From contig JAIPES010000004.1 of assembly GCA_021737045.1 (NCBI GenBank), positions 1 to 62,145 of the forward strand: 62,145 nt of DNA, written 5' to 3'. This document shows positions 16,826 to 25,900 of the stretch, piece by piece. The notes below the pieces were generated by a model. That model saw only the letters and a list, made by a program, of their open reading frames with translations, was not told the origin of the DNA and ran no database searches. Position 1 is the first letter of the stretch, and each line of letters starts with the position of its first letter. This DNA comes from Desulfobacteraceae bacterium (lineage in GTDB: Bacteria > Desulfobacterota > Desulfobacteria > Desulfobacterales > Desulfosalsimonadaceae). A program made the position numbers and the translations under genes.

Positions 16826-18244
16826 CTATCCGGAAGAAGGCCTGATGCTGTATTTCTTCATCAGATTCTGGAAATTGGGCCGCTGCATTCCTGTCTGGCG
16901 AGCTGCCCTGGAAATGTTCCAGTCGTTTTGCTCCAGGGCATTGAGCAGAAAATTTTTCTCCACCTTGGCCACGGCCTTCCGGCGGATTTCCTTTTTGATC
17001 CGGATCAGTTCCGCATTGGTCTCGGGCACGCATTCCATGAGGCGCTCAATGTCATCGATATCACTGAGATGGGGCAGGTCCTGAATGGTGATGGTATCGG
17101 TTTCACACAAAATCACCGCACGTTCAATGACATTTCGCAACTGCCGGACATTTCCCGGCCAGTGGTAGCTTAAAAGGCGGCTGGCGGCTTCCGGGTCAAA
17201 TCCGGAAATGGATTTTCCCCGCTGATTGTTGAGCTGAGCCAGAAAATGATAGGCAATGGGCAGAATATCGCTTTTGCGCTCCCGCAATGGAGGCAGGTAA
17301 ATGGGGTAAACAAAAATCCGGTAGTAAAAATCCTCACGAAACGATTTCTCCGCCACCATCTGGTTTAACTCCCGGTTGGTGGCAAAAATCAGCCGCACAT
17401 CCACTTGGCGTCGGGCGGTATCGCCCAGGGGCAGAAACTCCCGGGTATCTAAAAACCGAAGCAGCTTGCCCTGGATATCCGGTGTGGTGTTGCTGATTTC
17501 ATCAAGAAACACAGTGCCGCCGTCAGCCAGCTCAAAGATGCCGGATTTGTCTTTTTGCGCGTCAGTAAAAGCGCCTTTGCGGTATCCGAAAAGTTCGCTT
17601 TCCAGGAGACTGCCACTTAGGGTGCCGCAGTCCACCCCGAAAAAAACCTTGTCATGCCGGCCGCTGTTGGCATGGATCGCCCGTGCCACAAGCTCCTTTC
17701 CAGTGCCGCTTTCGCCTGATAGCAAAACCGTGGCATCGGTATCGGCCACCTTCTGAATCATGCTGATGACCTTGCGGATCTGCGGGCTGCTGCCAATGAG
17801 CTGGTGAGACAGCCTGGGCATGTGCGGATAGGGTTCCTGCATCAGCCGGCGGTTCTGCCGGACAATTTTTTGCTGCTCCAGGGCGTCTGCCACCACCTGC
17901 CGCAATTCATCCGGGGTAAAAGGCTTGGGCAGGTAGTCAAAAGCACCGGTTTTCATCAGTTCCACCGCTGAAGAAACGCTGGCATAACCGGTGATCACAA
18001 TGACCATGGTTTCCGGATGGTTCTCCCGAAGCCACTTTAACACCTCCGGGCCTCCGATGCGGCCCATTTTCACGTCCGTGATCACCACATCGTAGCTTTT
18101 CTCCGCCAGCTTTTCCAGGGCACTGCGCCCGTCCAGCACGTACTCGATCTCATATGCCTGCTTTGACAGAATTTTCCGGCAGTTTCGGCAAATATGCACC
18201 TCATCGTCAACAATGAGTATCCGGGGCGCTTTTTGCTCGCTCAT
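16826..18244 (-). CDS. Sigma-54-dependent response regulator (NtrC family)
   Basis: Three domains in 472 residues: receiver (1-120, Asp57 in VVITDVKM, Lys107 in LPKPF), AAA+ sigma-54 activator (about 145-375, Walker A GESGTGKE at 177, Walker B GGTVFLDEIS at 242) and a C-terminal Fis-type helix-turn-helix (LNALEQNDWNISRAARQTGM). The sigma-54 contact loop reads GAFTDA rather than the usual GAFTGA, a variant also seen in other deltaproteobacterial activators; its effect here is untested. The start overlaps the stop of the upstream kinase gene by 4 bp, so the two form a two-component pair. Likely targets are its neighbours, including the sigma-54 box at 16537. Confidence 0.93.
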   Translation of the reverse strand: MSEQKAPRILIVDDEVHICRNCRKILSKQAYEIEYVLDGRSALEKLAEKSYDVVITDVKMGRIGGPEVLKWLRENHPETMVIVITGYASVSSAVELMKTGAFDYLPKPFTPDELRQVVADALEQQKIVRQNRRLMQEPYPHMPRLSHQLIGSSPQIRKVISMIQKVADTDATVLLSGESGTGKELVARAIHANSGRHDKVFFGVDCGTLSGSLLESELFGYRKGAFTDAQKDKSGIFELADGGTVFLDEISNTTPDIQGKLLRFLDTREFLPLGDTARRQVDVRLIFATNRELNQMVAEKSFREDFYYRIFVYPIYLPPLRERKSDILPIAYHFLAQLNNQRGKSISGFDPEAASRLLSYHWPGNVRQLRNVIERAVILCETDTITIQDLPHLSDIDDIERLMECVPETNAELIRIKKEIRRKAVAKVEKNFLLNALEQNDWNISRAARQTGMQRPNFQNLMKKYSIRPSSG

Positions 18245-19674
18245 TCTTCGGAAACCCCTTTCACCGGCAGGGTAATGGTAAATCGGGTGCCGCTGCCGGG
18301 CCTGCTGGAAACCTCGATGTTGCCGCCGTGCTGCTCCACAATGCTGTGAGCGATGGAAAGCCCCAAACCGGTACCAATTTCACGGGTGGTGAAAAACGGA
18401 TCAAATATTTTTTCAAGATCCTGTTTTTCAATACCCTTGCCGGTATCCGTGACATGGATGGCAATTGTATCTGCTGCCGGGTCATAAGCCGTGGAAAGCA
18501 TAATGCGTCCCCCGGCCCCGGTGGCTTCCACCGCATTGAGCGTCAGGTTGATCAGCAGCTGCTGGATCTGTTCCTTGTCCACATAAATCCGGGGCAGATC
18601 ATCGGGCAGATCCGACTCAATGGTGATATCATTGAATTCCGCCTGTTTTTTGGTCAGGTAGATGCTTTCCCGGATAATGGCATTGATATCCTGGAGCTTC
18701 TGCATGGGCTTGGTCTGGCGGGCGAAATCCAGCAGACTTTGCACGATTTTCCGGCACCGCTGGGCTTCGCTGGAAATGATCCGGAGTTCTTCATGCATTT
18801 CATTTTCCGAATCCAGATCTTCCTGGAGCATCATGGCGGAAGTCATGATGGTGGTCAGCGGATTGTTGATTTCATGGGCAATACCGGCTGACAGCCGACC
18901 GATGGACATCAGCTTTTCCTGCTGCATCTGGGCCTTCTGAACCTTGATCTCCGGGGTGATGTCGCGCAGGATTTCTATAACACCGATGATTTCCTCATCA
19001 TTGTTTAAGGGATAACAGGAAATGGCATAATAGATCTCGTTGTTGTCCTGATCCAGGTGAACATGGGTGGTCATGCAGGGTTCATTTTTCTTATACACCT
19101 CTGCCAGGGGACAGGGATGATTTTTGCCGCTGCAGGGCTGATCCAGGTGATGGCCCACCTGATAGCAGAACCGGCCGATTACGTCCTGGCTGGTTCTGCC
19201 AAGCTTTTTCATCATGGCCTCATTCATGTCCACGACCCGGTAATCCTTGTCAATGACCATGGCCTCTTCCTGAATAAACTGGTTCATCAGGACTTCATAG
19301 ACATTCTGTTTGTGGCCGGTCAGCAAGTCCGCCCCGTTTACCTTTTTGCAGGCGTCATCGATTTCCCAGAACAGCAGCGCCGTGGTATGGGCCAGGGCGT
19401 GCACGTGCTTTTTCTTCTTGCGCAAAATATCGTTATAAATCTCAAGATCGCCTGTGAGTTCAATGATCAGGTCAATATCGTTGCGCTCAAAAAGAGTGTT
19501 GTAATCGGCTGTGACATACAGGCCCCGTTCAGCGGCACGGATCAGCCCCGGGGCATTTTCGTTGATATCCGCCACGGCCACGACATTGAGGTCAATCATC
19601 TGAAAGGAATTTTCTTCCAGAAAATTCAGCAGATATAAACCACGAGTGCCGCCTCCCACAATGGCTACGTTCAT
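18241..19674 (-). CDS. Histidine kinase with N-terminal Rossmann NAD-binding domain
   Basis: 477 residues, no membrane helix. The N-terminus (1-120) is a dinucleotide-binding fold (MNVAIVGGGTRG, then VVAVADINENAPG, DLIIELTG) like that of Gfo/Idh or aspartate dehydrogenases. A PAS domain (about 125-240) holds a Cys/His cluster (Cys170, HH175-176, Cys181, Cys188, Cys200). HisKA follows with His267 (GIAHEINNPL), then the HATPase with N box (NLTLNAVEA), DTGKGI and GTGLGLSI. It pairs with the NtrC-type regulator and is divergent from the Hdr/Nuo cluster. I infer a soluble redox or NAD(H)-ratio sensor; the ligand is not proven. Confidence 0.9.
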   Translation of the reverse strand: MNVAIVGGGTRGLYLLNFLEENSFQMIDLNVVAVADINENAPGLIRAAERGLYVTADYNTLFERNDIDLIIELTGDLEIYNDILRKKKKHVHALAHTTALLFWEIDDACKKVNGADLLTGHKQNVYEVLMNQFIQEEAMVIDKDYRVVDMNEAMMKKLGRTSQDVIGRFCYQVGHHLDQPCSGKNHPCPLAEVYKKNEPCMTTHVHLDQDNNEIYYAISCYPLNNDEEIIGVIEILRDITPEIKVQKAQMQQEKLMSIGRLSAGIAHEINNPLTTIMTSAMMLQEDLDSENEMHEELRIISSEAQRCRKIVQSLLDFARQTKPMQKLQDINAIIRESIYLTKKQAEFNDITIESDLPDDLPRIYVDKEQIQQLLINLTLNAVEATGAGGRIMLSTAYDPAADTIAIHVTDTGKGIEKQDLEKIFDPFFTTREIGTGLGLSIAHSIVEQHGGNIEVSSRPGSGTRFTITLPVKGVSEE

Positions 19675-20111
19675 TTTACATCTCCTTGGGAAATAAGGGT
19701 GAAAGCCAAAAGCACTGACAATCCATTGCCGCTGCTCTATACATAACAGGTTTTATTGAAATTTCAAACCACACGCAAAGCAGATCAAGCACCTGCAGGC
19801 CGATCCGGCGGACAAACTCCGTGAAACAGAGAAAGGCCCTTGCGGATTGATCTTTTCTGAAAAAACAACAAAACCGAAATCAGCATATGTGCAAAATCCC
19901 GGGATTTGAAAAAATGCCGAAACAGGCTTTCTGCAAGGCTGAAAAGCTGTTATTGACAGGAATCATTGCACAAAATTTCATTGACAAGATTTCAAATTAC
20001 AGATATCAGAAAGACTTGATTTGCAATTTTATTTCGGAGATCGTTAAAAGATACCGGAAAATTTTTCTGTTTTTGATTCTTATCCAAACCTTATGTTTTC
20101 TGGAGAAGATT
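19675..20111. other. Divergent control region between the kinase and the Hdr/Nuo cluster
   Basis: 437 bp without a credible gene. It contains a good sigma-70 box at 19981-20009 reading into the cluster and near-repeats of AAATTTCA and AAGATTTCA flanking the -35 (19973-19996), which could be an operator. I did not find a sigma-54 box with correct GG-10-GC spacing and good sequence on either strand. Confidence 0.5.
19981..20009 (+). promoter_or_regulatory. Predicted sigma-70 promoter of the hdr-nuo-flx cluster
   Basis: TTGACA (perfect -35), 17-bp spacer, TATCAG (4 of 6), giving a 5' leader of about 95 nt before the ATG at 20112. A second TTGACA occurs at 19954. Confidence 0.5.
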
Positions 20112-20498
20112 ATGACACAAGAAACAATCGGATCCGTACTGGTGGTCGGCGGCGGCATCTCGGGAATGCAGACCGCCCTGGACCTGGCTGACTCCGGATA
20201 TTACGTCTACCTTCTGGAAAAAAGCCCCTCCATCGGAGGGGTTATGTCCCAACTCGACAAGACCTTTCCCACAAACGACTGTGCAATGTGAATTATCTCG
20301 CCCAAACTGGTCGAGGTCGGCCGGCACCTGAATATCGAGCTAATCACATATGCGGATCTGGAAGCCGTTGAAGGCAAACCCGGAAATTTCAAAGTCAAGG
20401 TCAAAAAGCGGGCCCGGAGCATTAACATGGATCTGTGCACCGGATGCGGCGCGTGTGTTGAAAACTGCCCGGTTTCCCAAACCATCGCTGCAAATTAA
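20112..20498 (+). CDS. HdrA N-terminal fragment, selenoprotein (UGA at 20289-20291 = Sec60)
   Basis: 128 residues when the in-frame UGA is read as selenocysteine. The FAD-binding start [20 protein letters not shown], then [19 protein letters not shown], matches the NDCxxC region of HdrA (heterodisulfide reductase flavoprotein) with Sec in place of Cys; a first ferredoxin motif ([12 protein letters not shown]) closes the protein. It ends exactly where HdrA would continue; the missing C-terminal portion is encoded in the fusion at 22941. Reading past UGA keeps family similarity on both sides, so the codon is not a true stop. ATG 20112 follows GGAGAAGATT. Part of the electron-transfer cluster. 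SelA/B/C/D genes are not in the window. Confidence 0.87.
20307..20324 (+). promoter_or_regulatory. Candidate bacterial SECIS hairpin for the HdrA fragment
   Basis: Seven-pair stem CTGGTCG/CGGCCGG (two G-U pairs) with loop AGGT. The loop begins 23 nt after the UGA and contains GG at +24/+25, in the range expected for bacterial SelB-binding hairpins. Confidence 0.55.
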
Positions 20499-20549
20499 AG
20501 TTCCTGCAACCGCTCTACCATTTAAACGGCAAAAAAGGATTTCCCTGCC

Positions 20550-21032
20550 ATGGCATACAACAACGACATCGATTGGGAAAAAATAGACGACATTATTGAT
20601 GAATACAGCAGCGACAAAGAATCGCTGCTCATGATTTTGCAGGACATAAACGAACTGTATAACTTTGTTCCCCCGGAAACCATACCGGTACTGGCCCAAA
20701 AGCTAAATGTGCCAAAAAGCCTGATCTACAGTGTGGCCACCTTTTATAAGACCATCAGTCTTGAACCCCGGGGTAAATATATCGTCAATGTCTGTACCGG
20801 GACGGCCTGCCACGTCCGGGGAGCGGAAAAAATCATTGATGCCGTGCAGGACAATCTCCAAATCGATACCGGACAGACAACCCAGGACGGCCTGTTCACC
20901 CTGGAAACCGTTCGCTGCCTGGGCTGCTGTGCCGCCGGACCGGTTTTTACGGTAAACAAGAACATGCACGGCGGCCTGGATCGATCAAGTGCGTTAAACA
21001 TAATTGATGACTATAAGAAAAATGCCTCTTAA
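20550..21032 (+). CDS. nuoE: NuoE-like [2Fe-2S] subunit
   Basis: 160 residues, homologous to the 24-kDa subunit of complex I and to HndA of bifurcating NAD(P)-linked hydrogenases. The cluster ligands appear as CTGTACHVRGAE and TVRCLGCCAAGP (C-x4-C and C-x3-C). The N-terminal helical part (SDKESLLMILQDINELYNF) is typical. It accepts electrons from, or passes them to, the FMN subunit encoded next. No complex I membrane subunits are nearby, so this is a soluble NADH module. The ATG follows AAAAAAGGATTTCCCTGCC. Confidence 0.93.
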   Translation: MAYNNDIDWEKIDDIIDEYSSDKESLLMILQDINELYNFVPPETIPVLAQKLNVPKSLIYSVATFYKTISLEPRGKYIVNVCTGTACHVRGAEKIIDAVQDNLQIDTGQTTQDGLFTLETVRCLGCCAAGPVFTVNKNMHGGLDRSSALNIIDDYKKNAS

Positions 21033-21062
21033 CGGCATTGGTCACGGAGGTTGAACTCAGCC

Positions 21063-22916
21063 ATGGTTAAATTTGAGAATAAAGAGGCACTGGAATCCTA
21101 TATTCAAGAGCTCCAGGCAAAAGCCCAGAGCCCTGACAGGGGCCTGATCTCCCTGTGCTCCGGGCCCGGATGCATCATTCACAACAGTGATAAAATCCGT
21201 GACACCCTCACGGAAGAAATGGAAAAGCACGGGATTGCCGACAAATACGAAATCCGGCTGACCGGGTGCCACGGATACTGCGAGCAGGGACCCATCATGG
21301 TCATTGATCCGGGCGGTATTTTCTATCCCAAGGTGGAACTGGAAAACATCCCGCAGATTGTTGAAAACACCCTGGTCAACAATGAGCCGGCTGAAAAACT
21401 GCTTTTCAAGGACCCGGCAACCAAAAAACGCGTTGTCAAAGAAGAAGACGTACCGTTTTACAAGCTGCAGACCCGTTCGATTTTTGGCAAGAACCGCCTG
21501 ATTGATCCCAACAGCATTGACAGCTACCTGGCTGTGGGCGGCTACCAGAGCCTGACAAAAGCCCTGTTTGAAATGAAGCCCAAGGAGATCATCGCAGAGA
21601 TCAAAAGCGCCAACCTGCGGGGACGCGGCGGCGGCGGTTTTCCGGCGGCCATCAAGTGGGACTCCTGCAGCAGGCATAAAGGAGCCAAATACGTCATCTG
21701 CAATGCAGATGAAGGCGATCCCGGCGCATACATGGACCGCGGGCTGCTTGAAGGTAATCCGCATCTGATCATTGAGGGAATGCTCATCGGCGCCTTTGCC
21801 ATGGGTTCACATGAAGGCTACGTATATGTCCGCCACGAGTATCCCCTGGCCGTGGCCAACCTTGCCAAAGCCATTGACCATGCAAAGCAATACGGGCTGC
21901 TTGGCGAAGACATCCTGGGATCCGGCTTTGATTTTGACCTTCACATCAGCAAGGGCGGGGGCGCTTTTGTCTGCGGCGAATCCACTGCTCTGATGGCATC
22001 TCTGGAAGGCAAGCCCGGACGTCCCCGGGCCAAATATATTCACACGTCCGAGAAGGGTTTCCGCGACAGTCCCTCGAATTTAAACAACGTGGAAACCTGG
22101 GCCAATGTACCCTTAATCATAGACAAAGGCGCCCAGTGGTATGCCTCCATGGGGACTGACTACAGCAAGGGGACCAAGATTTTCTCCCTGGTGGGCAAGG
22201 TGGTCAACACCGGACTTGTGGAAGTACCCATGGGCACGACCCTGCGCGAAATCATTTTTGACATCGGCGGCGGCATTCCCAAAAAGAAACAATTCAAGGC
22301 CGTGCAGACAGGCGGCCCGTCCGGCGGCTGCATTCCCGAACAATTTCTTGACACCCCCGTGGATTTTGATGAACTGACAAAGCTTGGATCTATCATGGGT
22401 TCCGGCGGCATGATCGTCATGGACCAGGACACCTGCATGGTGGACGTGGCCCGCTACTTTATCGAATTTCTCATCGACGAATCCTGCGGCCAGTGCAACC
22501 CCTGCAGGGAGGGGCTCAAGCAGATGATGGCGGTATTGACCCGCATTTGCGAAGGAAACGGAAAACAGGGCGATATCGAGCTGCTTGAGGAACTCGGGAC
22601 CATGATGCAGAAATTTTCCCTCTGCGGCCTGGGCACATCCGCCCCCAACCCGGTCCTGACAACGATTTTATATTTCCGGGATGAATATGAAGCCCATATT
22701 TATGACAAAAAATGCCCGGCCGGGGTCTGCAAGCCCTTGTTTCACTATGAGATCGATGAAGAAGCCTGTACCGGATGCACCTTGTGCGCCAAAAAGTGTC
22801 CGCAGGAGGCCATTTCCGGGGAAAAGAAAGAACCCCATGAAATCGACCAGGAAAAATGCATTAAATGCGGCATTTGCTACGACATTTGTAAATTTGACGC
22901 CGTTGCCATTCGATAA
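21063..22916 (+). CDS. nuoF: NuoF-like NADH-binding FMN subunit (HndC type)
   Basis: About 617 residues. Domains: an N-terminal thioredoxin-like [2Fe-2S] domain (CSGPGC and GCHGYC), the FMN/NADH-binding core (NLRGRGGGGFPAAIKW, then CNADEGDPGAYMDR), the [4Fe-4S] site ESCGQCNPCREG, and a C-terminal pair of ferredoxin motifs (CTGCTLCAKKCP, CIKCGICYDICK). This longer layout is that of HndC/HydB subunits of electron-bifurcating enzymes rather than of complex I NuoF. I chose ATG 21063, 12 nt after GGAGG; an in-frame TTG at 21051 directly abuts the ribosome site. It is the NADH port of the cluster. Confidence 0.93.
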   Translation: MVKFENKEALESYIQELQAKAQSPDRGLISLCSGPGCIIHNSDKIRDTLTEEMEKHGIADKYEIRLTGCHGYCEQGPIMVIDPGGIFYPKVELENIPQIVENTLVNNEPAEKLLFKDPATKKRVVKEEDVPFYKLQTRSIFGKNRLIDPNSIDSYLAVGGYQSLTKALFEMKPKEIIAEIKSANLRGRGGGGFPAAIKWDSCSRHKGAKYVICNADEGDPGAYMDRGLLEGNPHLIIEGMLIGAFAMGSHEGYVYVRHEYPLAVANLAKAIDHAKQYGLLGEDILGSGFDFDLHISKGGGAFVCGESTALMASLEGKPGRPRAKYIHTSEKGFRDSPSNLNNVETWANVPLIIDKGAQWYASMGTDYSKGTKIFSLVGKVVNTGLVEVPMGTTLREIIFDIGGGIPKKKQFKAVQTGGPSGGCIPEQFLDTPVDFDELTKLGSIMGSGGMIVMDQDTCMVDVARYFIEFLIDESCGQCNPCREGLKQMMAVLTRICEGNGKQGDIELLEELGTMMQKFSLCGLGTSAPNPVLTTILYFRDEYEAHIYDKKCPAGVCKPLFHYEIDEEACTGCTLCAKKCPQEAISGEKKEPHEIDQEKCIKCGICYDICKFDAVAIR

Positions 22917-22940
22917 CTTATGACAAGGATTTAACCAGAT

Positions 22941-25900
22941 ATGATTACTTTCAAGCTGAACGGTCAGACGGTTCAAGGCGAGGAAGGCCAATATATTATC
23001 CAGGTAGCCGAGAACCACGGGGTCTACATCCCCACGCTCTGCGCCCACAAAACTCTTGAGCCCGCAGGCATGTGCCGGCTTTGTACGGTGGAACTCTTTG
23101 ACGGCCGCAGGACCAAATTTGTTACTGCCTGCAACTATCCCATCTGGGAGGGCATGGAGGTCCAGACAGACACGGAAACCGTGCATGAGGGGCGCAAGCT
23201 TATTGTTGAAATGCTCATGGCAAGGTGCGCTGACGTGCCGGTGATTCGGGAACTGGCCGAAAAATACGGAATTGAAAAGCCCAGATTCGAGCAGGAGCAC
23301 GAAACCTGCATTCTTTGCGGACTGTGTACCCGGATCTGTGAAAGAATGGGCAACAATGCCATCACTCTTACTGATCGGGGGTTGGATTTAAAAGTCGACA
23401 CCCCGTTTCACGTGCAAACCGATATCTGCCAGGCATGCGGCGCCTGCGCGTTTATGTGCCCCACCGGCCATATCACCCTGGATAAAATCAATGAGCTGAT
23501 CACTGCAAACAAGCCGCAAATCATCAAATCCGAATATGATGTGGGACTCAGGGGGCGCAAACCCATTTACGTGCCCTATCCCCAGGCTGTGCCCAATACC
23601 CCGGTCATTGACCGGGATGTGTGCATGCACTTTAAGACCGGCGGCTGCCAGATTTGCTCGGATATCTGTCCGGTCAACGCCATTGACCATTCCATGGAGG
23701 ACGAAACCATTGAGCTTGAAGTGGGCTCTGTTATACTGGCGCCCGGGTTTGAGCCGTTTGATCCGTCCTCCCTGGATTTTTACAATTACGATCACCCCAA
23801 CGTGATCACCTCCATGGAAATGGAGCGGATGCTCTCGGCATCCGGGCCCACGGGCGGGCACCTGATCCGCCTGTCCGACCACCAGGAACCCAAAAAAATC
23901 GCCTGGCTTCAGTGCGTCGGCTCCAGGGACATGAACCGGTGCAACAATGCCTATTGTTCATCGGTTTGCTGCATGTATGCCATCAAAGAGGCGGTTATCG
24001 CCAAGGAACATGCCGGCGACGCCCTGGACTGTTCGATTTTCTACATGGACATGCGCACCCCGGGCAAGGACTTTGAAAAGTTCTATGAAAGCGCCAGAAA
24101 CAACAGCGGGGTCAACTTCGTGCGCAGCCGGGTACATACCATCAACCCGGTTGCCGGCTCAGACGAACTCGAACTGCGATATGTCTCGGATAACGGCGAA
24201 ATCCTGACTGACCAATTTGACCTGGTGGTGCTTTCCATTGGCCTGCAGATTCCGCCCGAACTCGTGGAAATGTCCAGGAACCTGGGAATCGAACTTTCTC
24301 CCGGCAATTTCTGTGAAACCAATACCTTCACCCCGGTGGCCACCTCCAGGGAAGGCATATTTGCCTGCGGCGCCTTCCAGGGACCCAAGGACATTCCCCA
24401 GTCGGTCATTGATTCCAGCGCCGCAGCGTCGGCAGCCGCTGAAATCCTGTCCGATTCCCGCAATACGCGGACCAAAGAAAAAGAAATTGTCCCGGAGCGC
24501 AACGTGGGCGGGGAACGGCCCAGAATCGGCGTGTTTGTCTGCCGCTGCGGCATCAATATCGCCGGTGTTGTGGATGTCCCGGCGGTTGTGGAATACGCCA
24601 GTACCCTGCCCTTTGTGGAATATGTGGATGACAACCTGTTTTCCTGCTCCCAGGACACCCAGGAAAACATGGCCGCGATTATCGAGGAAAAAGGGCTAAA
24701 CCGAATTGTGGTGGCCGCCTGCACCCCCAAAACGCACGAGCCTCTGTTCCAGGAAACACTGACCGATGCCGGGCTCAATAAATACCTTTTTGAAATGACC
24801 AATATCCGCAACCAGGATTCCTGGGTGCACAAAAACAACCCGGCCCTGGCCACGGAAAAGGCCCGGGATCTGGTGCGCATGGCCGTGGCCAAGGTTGCCC
24901 GGATGGAGCCGTTAAAGGAATCCGAGCTATCGGTCAATCCGGCCGCAATGGTTGTGGGCGGCGGCATTTCCGGCATGGCAGCCGCCAAAAGCCTGGCTGA
25001 TCAGGGAATTGAAACCCATCTGGTGGAACAGACCGACCATCTCGGGGGCCAGGCGGTAAACCTCTATCACACGGCCAAGGGGGAATCGGTTGCCGAAAAC
25101 CTGGAAAATCTCATTTCCCAGGTCAAGAGCCATGACAAGATCAAACTTCACTTAAATACCCAGATTCAGAACGTGGATGGTTTTGTGGGCAATTTCAAAA
25201 CCATCATGCTTGAAAACGACCAGGAAGTGGAACTCGAGCACGGGGCCGCCGTTCTTGCCACGGGCGCTTCTCCCTATGAGCCCGCGGAATACGCCTATGG
25301 TCAGGATCAAAGGATTCTTACCAGCCTGGAACTGGACAGAAAGTTTCAAAAAGAGGATCCGGGCCTTGAAAAAATCAACAGCGCAGCTTTTATCCAATGC
25401 GTTGGATCAAGGGAGCCGGGCCGCATGTACTGTTCCCGGGTCTGCTGCACCCATTCCATTGAAAACGCCATTGAGCTCAAAAAACGCAACCCGGAAATGA
25501 ACGTCTATATCCTTTACCGGGATATCCGCACCTACGGGGAAAAGGAATACCTCTACAAGCAGGCGCGCCAGCAGGGCGTGATTTTCATCCGCTATTCCCT
25601 GGAAGACAAGCCGTCTGTCGAGGTCAAAGATGACAGCATTGCCATTACCGTCACTGACCACATCTTAAACCGGCCGGTTGAGCTCAACGTGGACCTGCTG
25701 ACCCTGGCCACGGCCATTATCCCGTGCAAGGATGAAGAACTGGCCAACTTCTTTAAGGTGCCCATGAATGAAGACGGATTTTTCATTGAGCGCCACGCCA
25801 AGCTGGGCCCTGCGGAATTTGCCACAGACGGCGTGTTTCTATGCGGTATGGCCCATTATCCCAAGCCGATCGACGAATCCATCGCCCAGGCAAAGGCAGC

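Noticed and set aside
19675-20111. A sigma-54 promoter for the hdr/nuo cluster or the kinase
   Set aside because: Candidates such as TGACAGGAATCATTGCA (wrong spacing) and the minus-strand GGTGCTTGATCTGC (poor sequence) do not meet the -24/-12 pattern well enough.
19887-20291. A 134-codon frame ending at the UGA at 20289-20291 and starting far upstream at 19887
   Set aside because: The segment 19887-20111 has no similarity to HdrA and overlaps the predicted promoter. The ATG at 20112 with GGAGAAGATT fits the family start. The end is the Sec codon, not a stop.
20289-20498. That the HdrA fragment is a frameshifted or decayed full-length hdrA
   Set aside because: Sequence after the UAA at 20496 does not resemble HdrA in any frame up to nuoE, while the missing part is intact within the fusion at 22941. 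The gene also keeps all ligand Cys and a SECIS-like hairpin.
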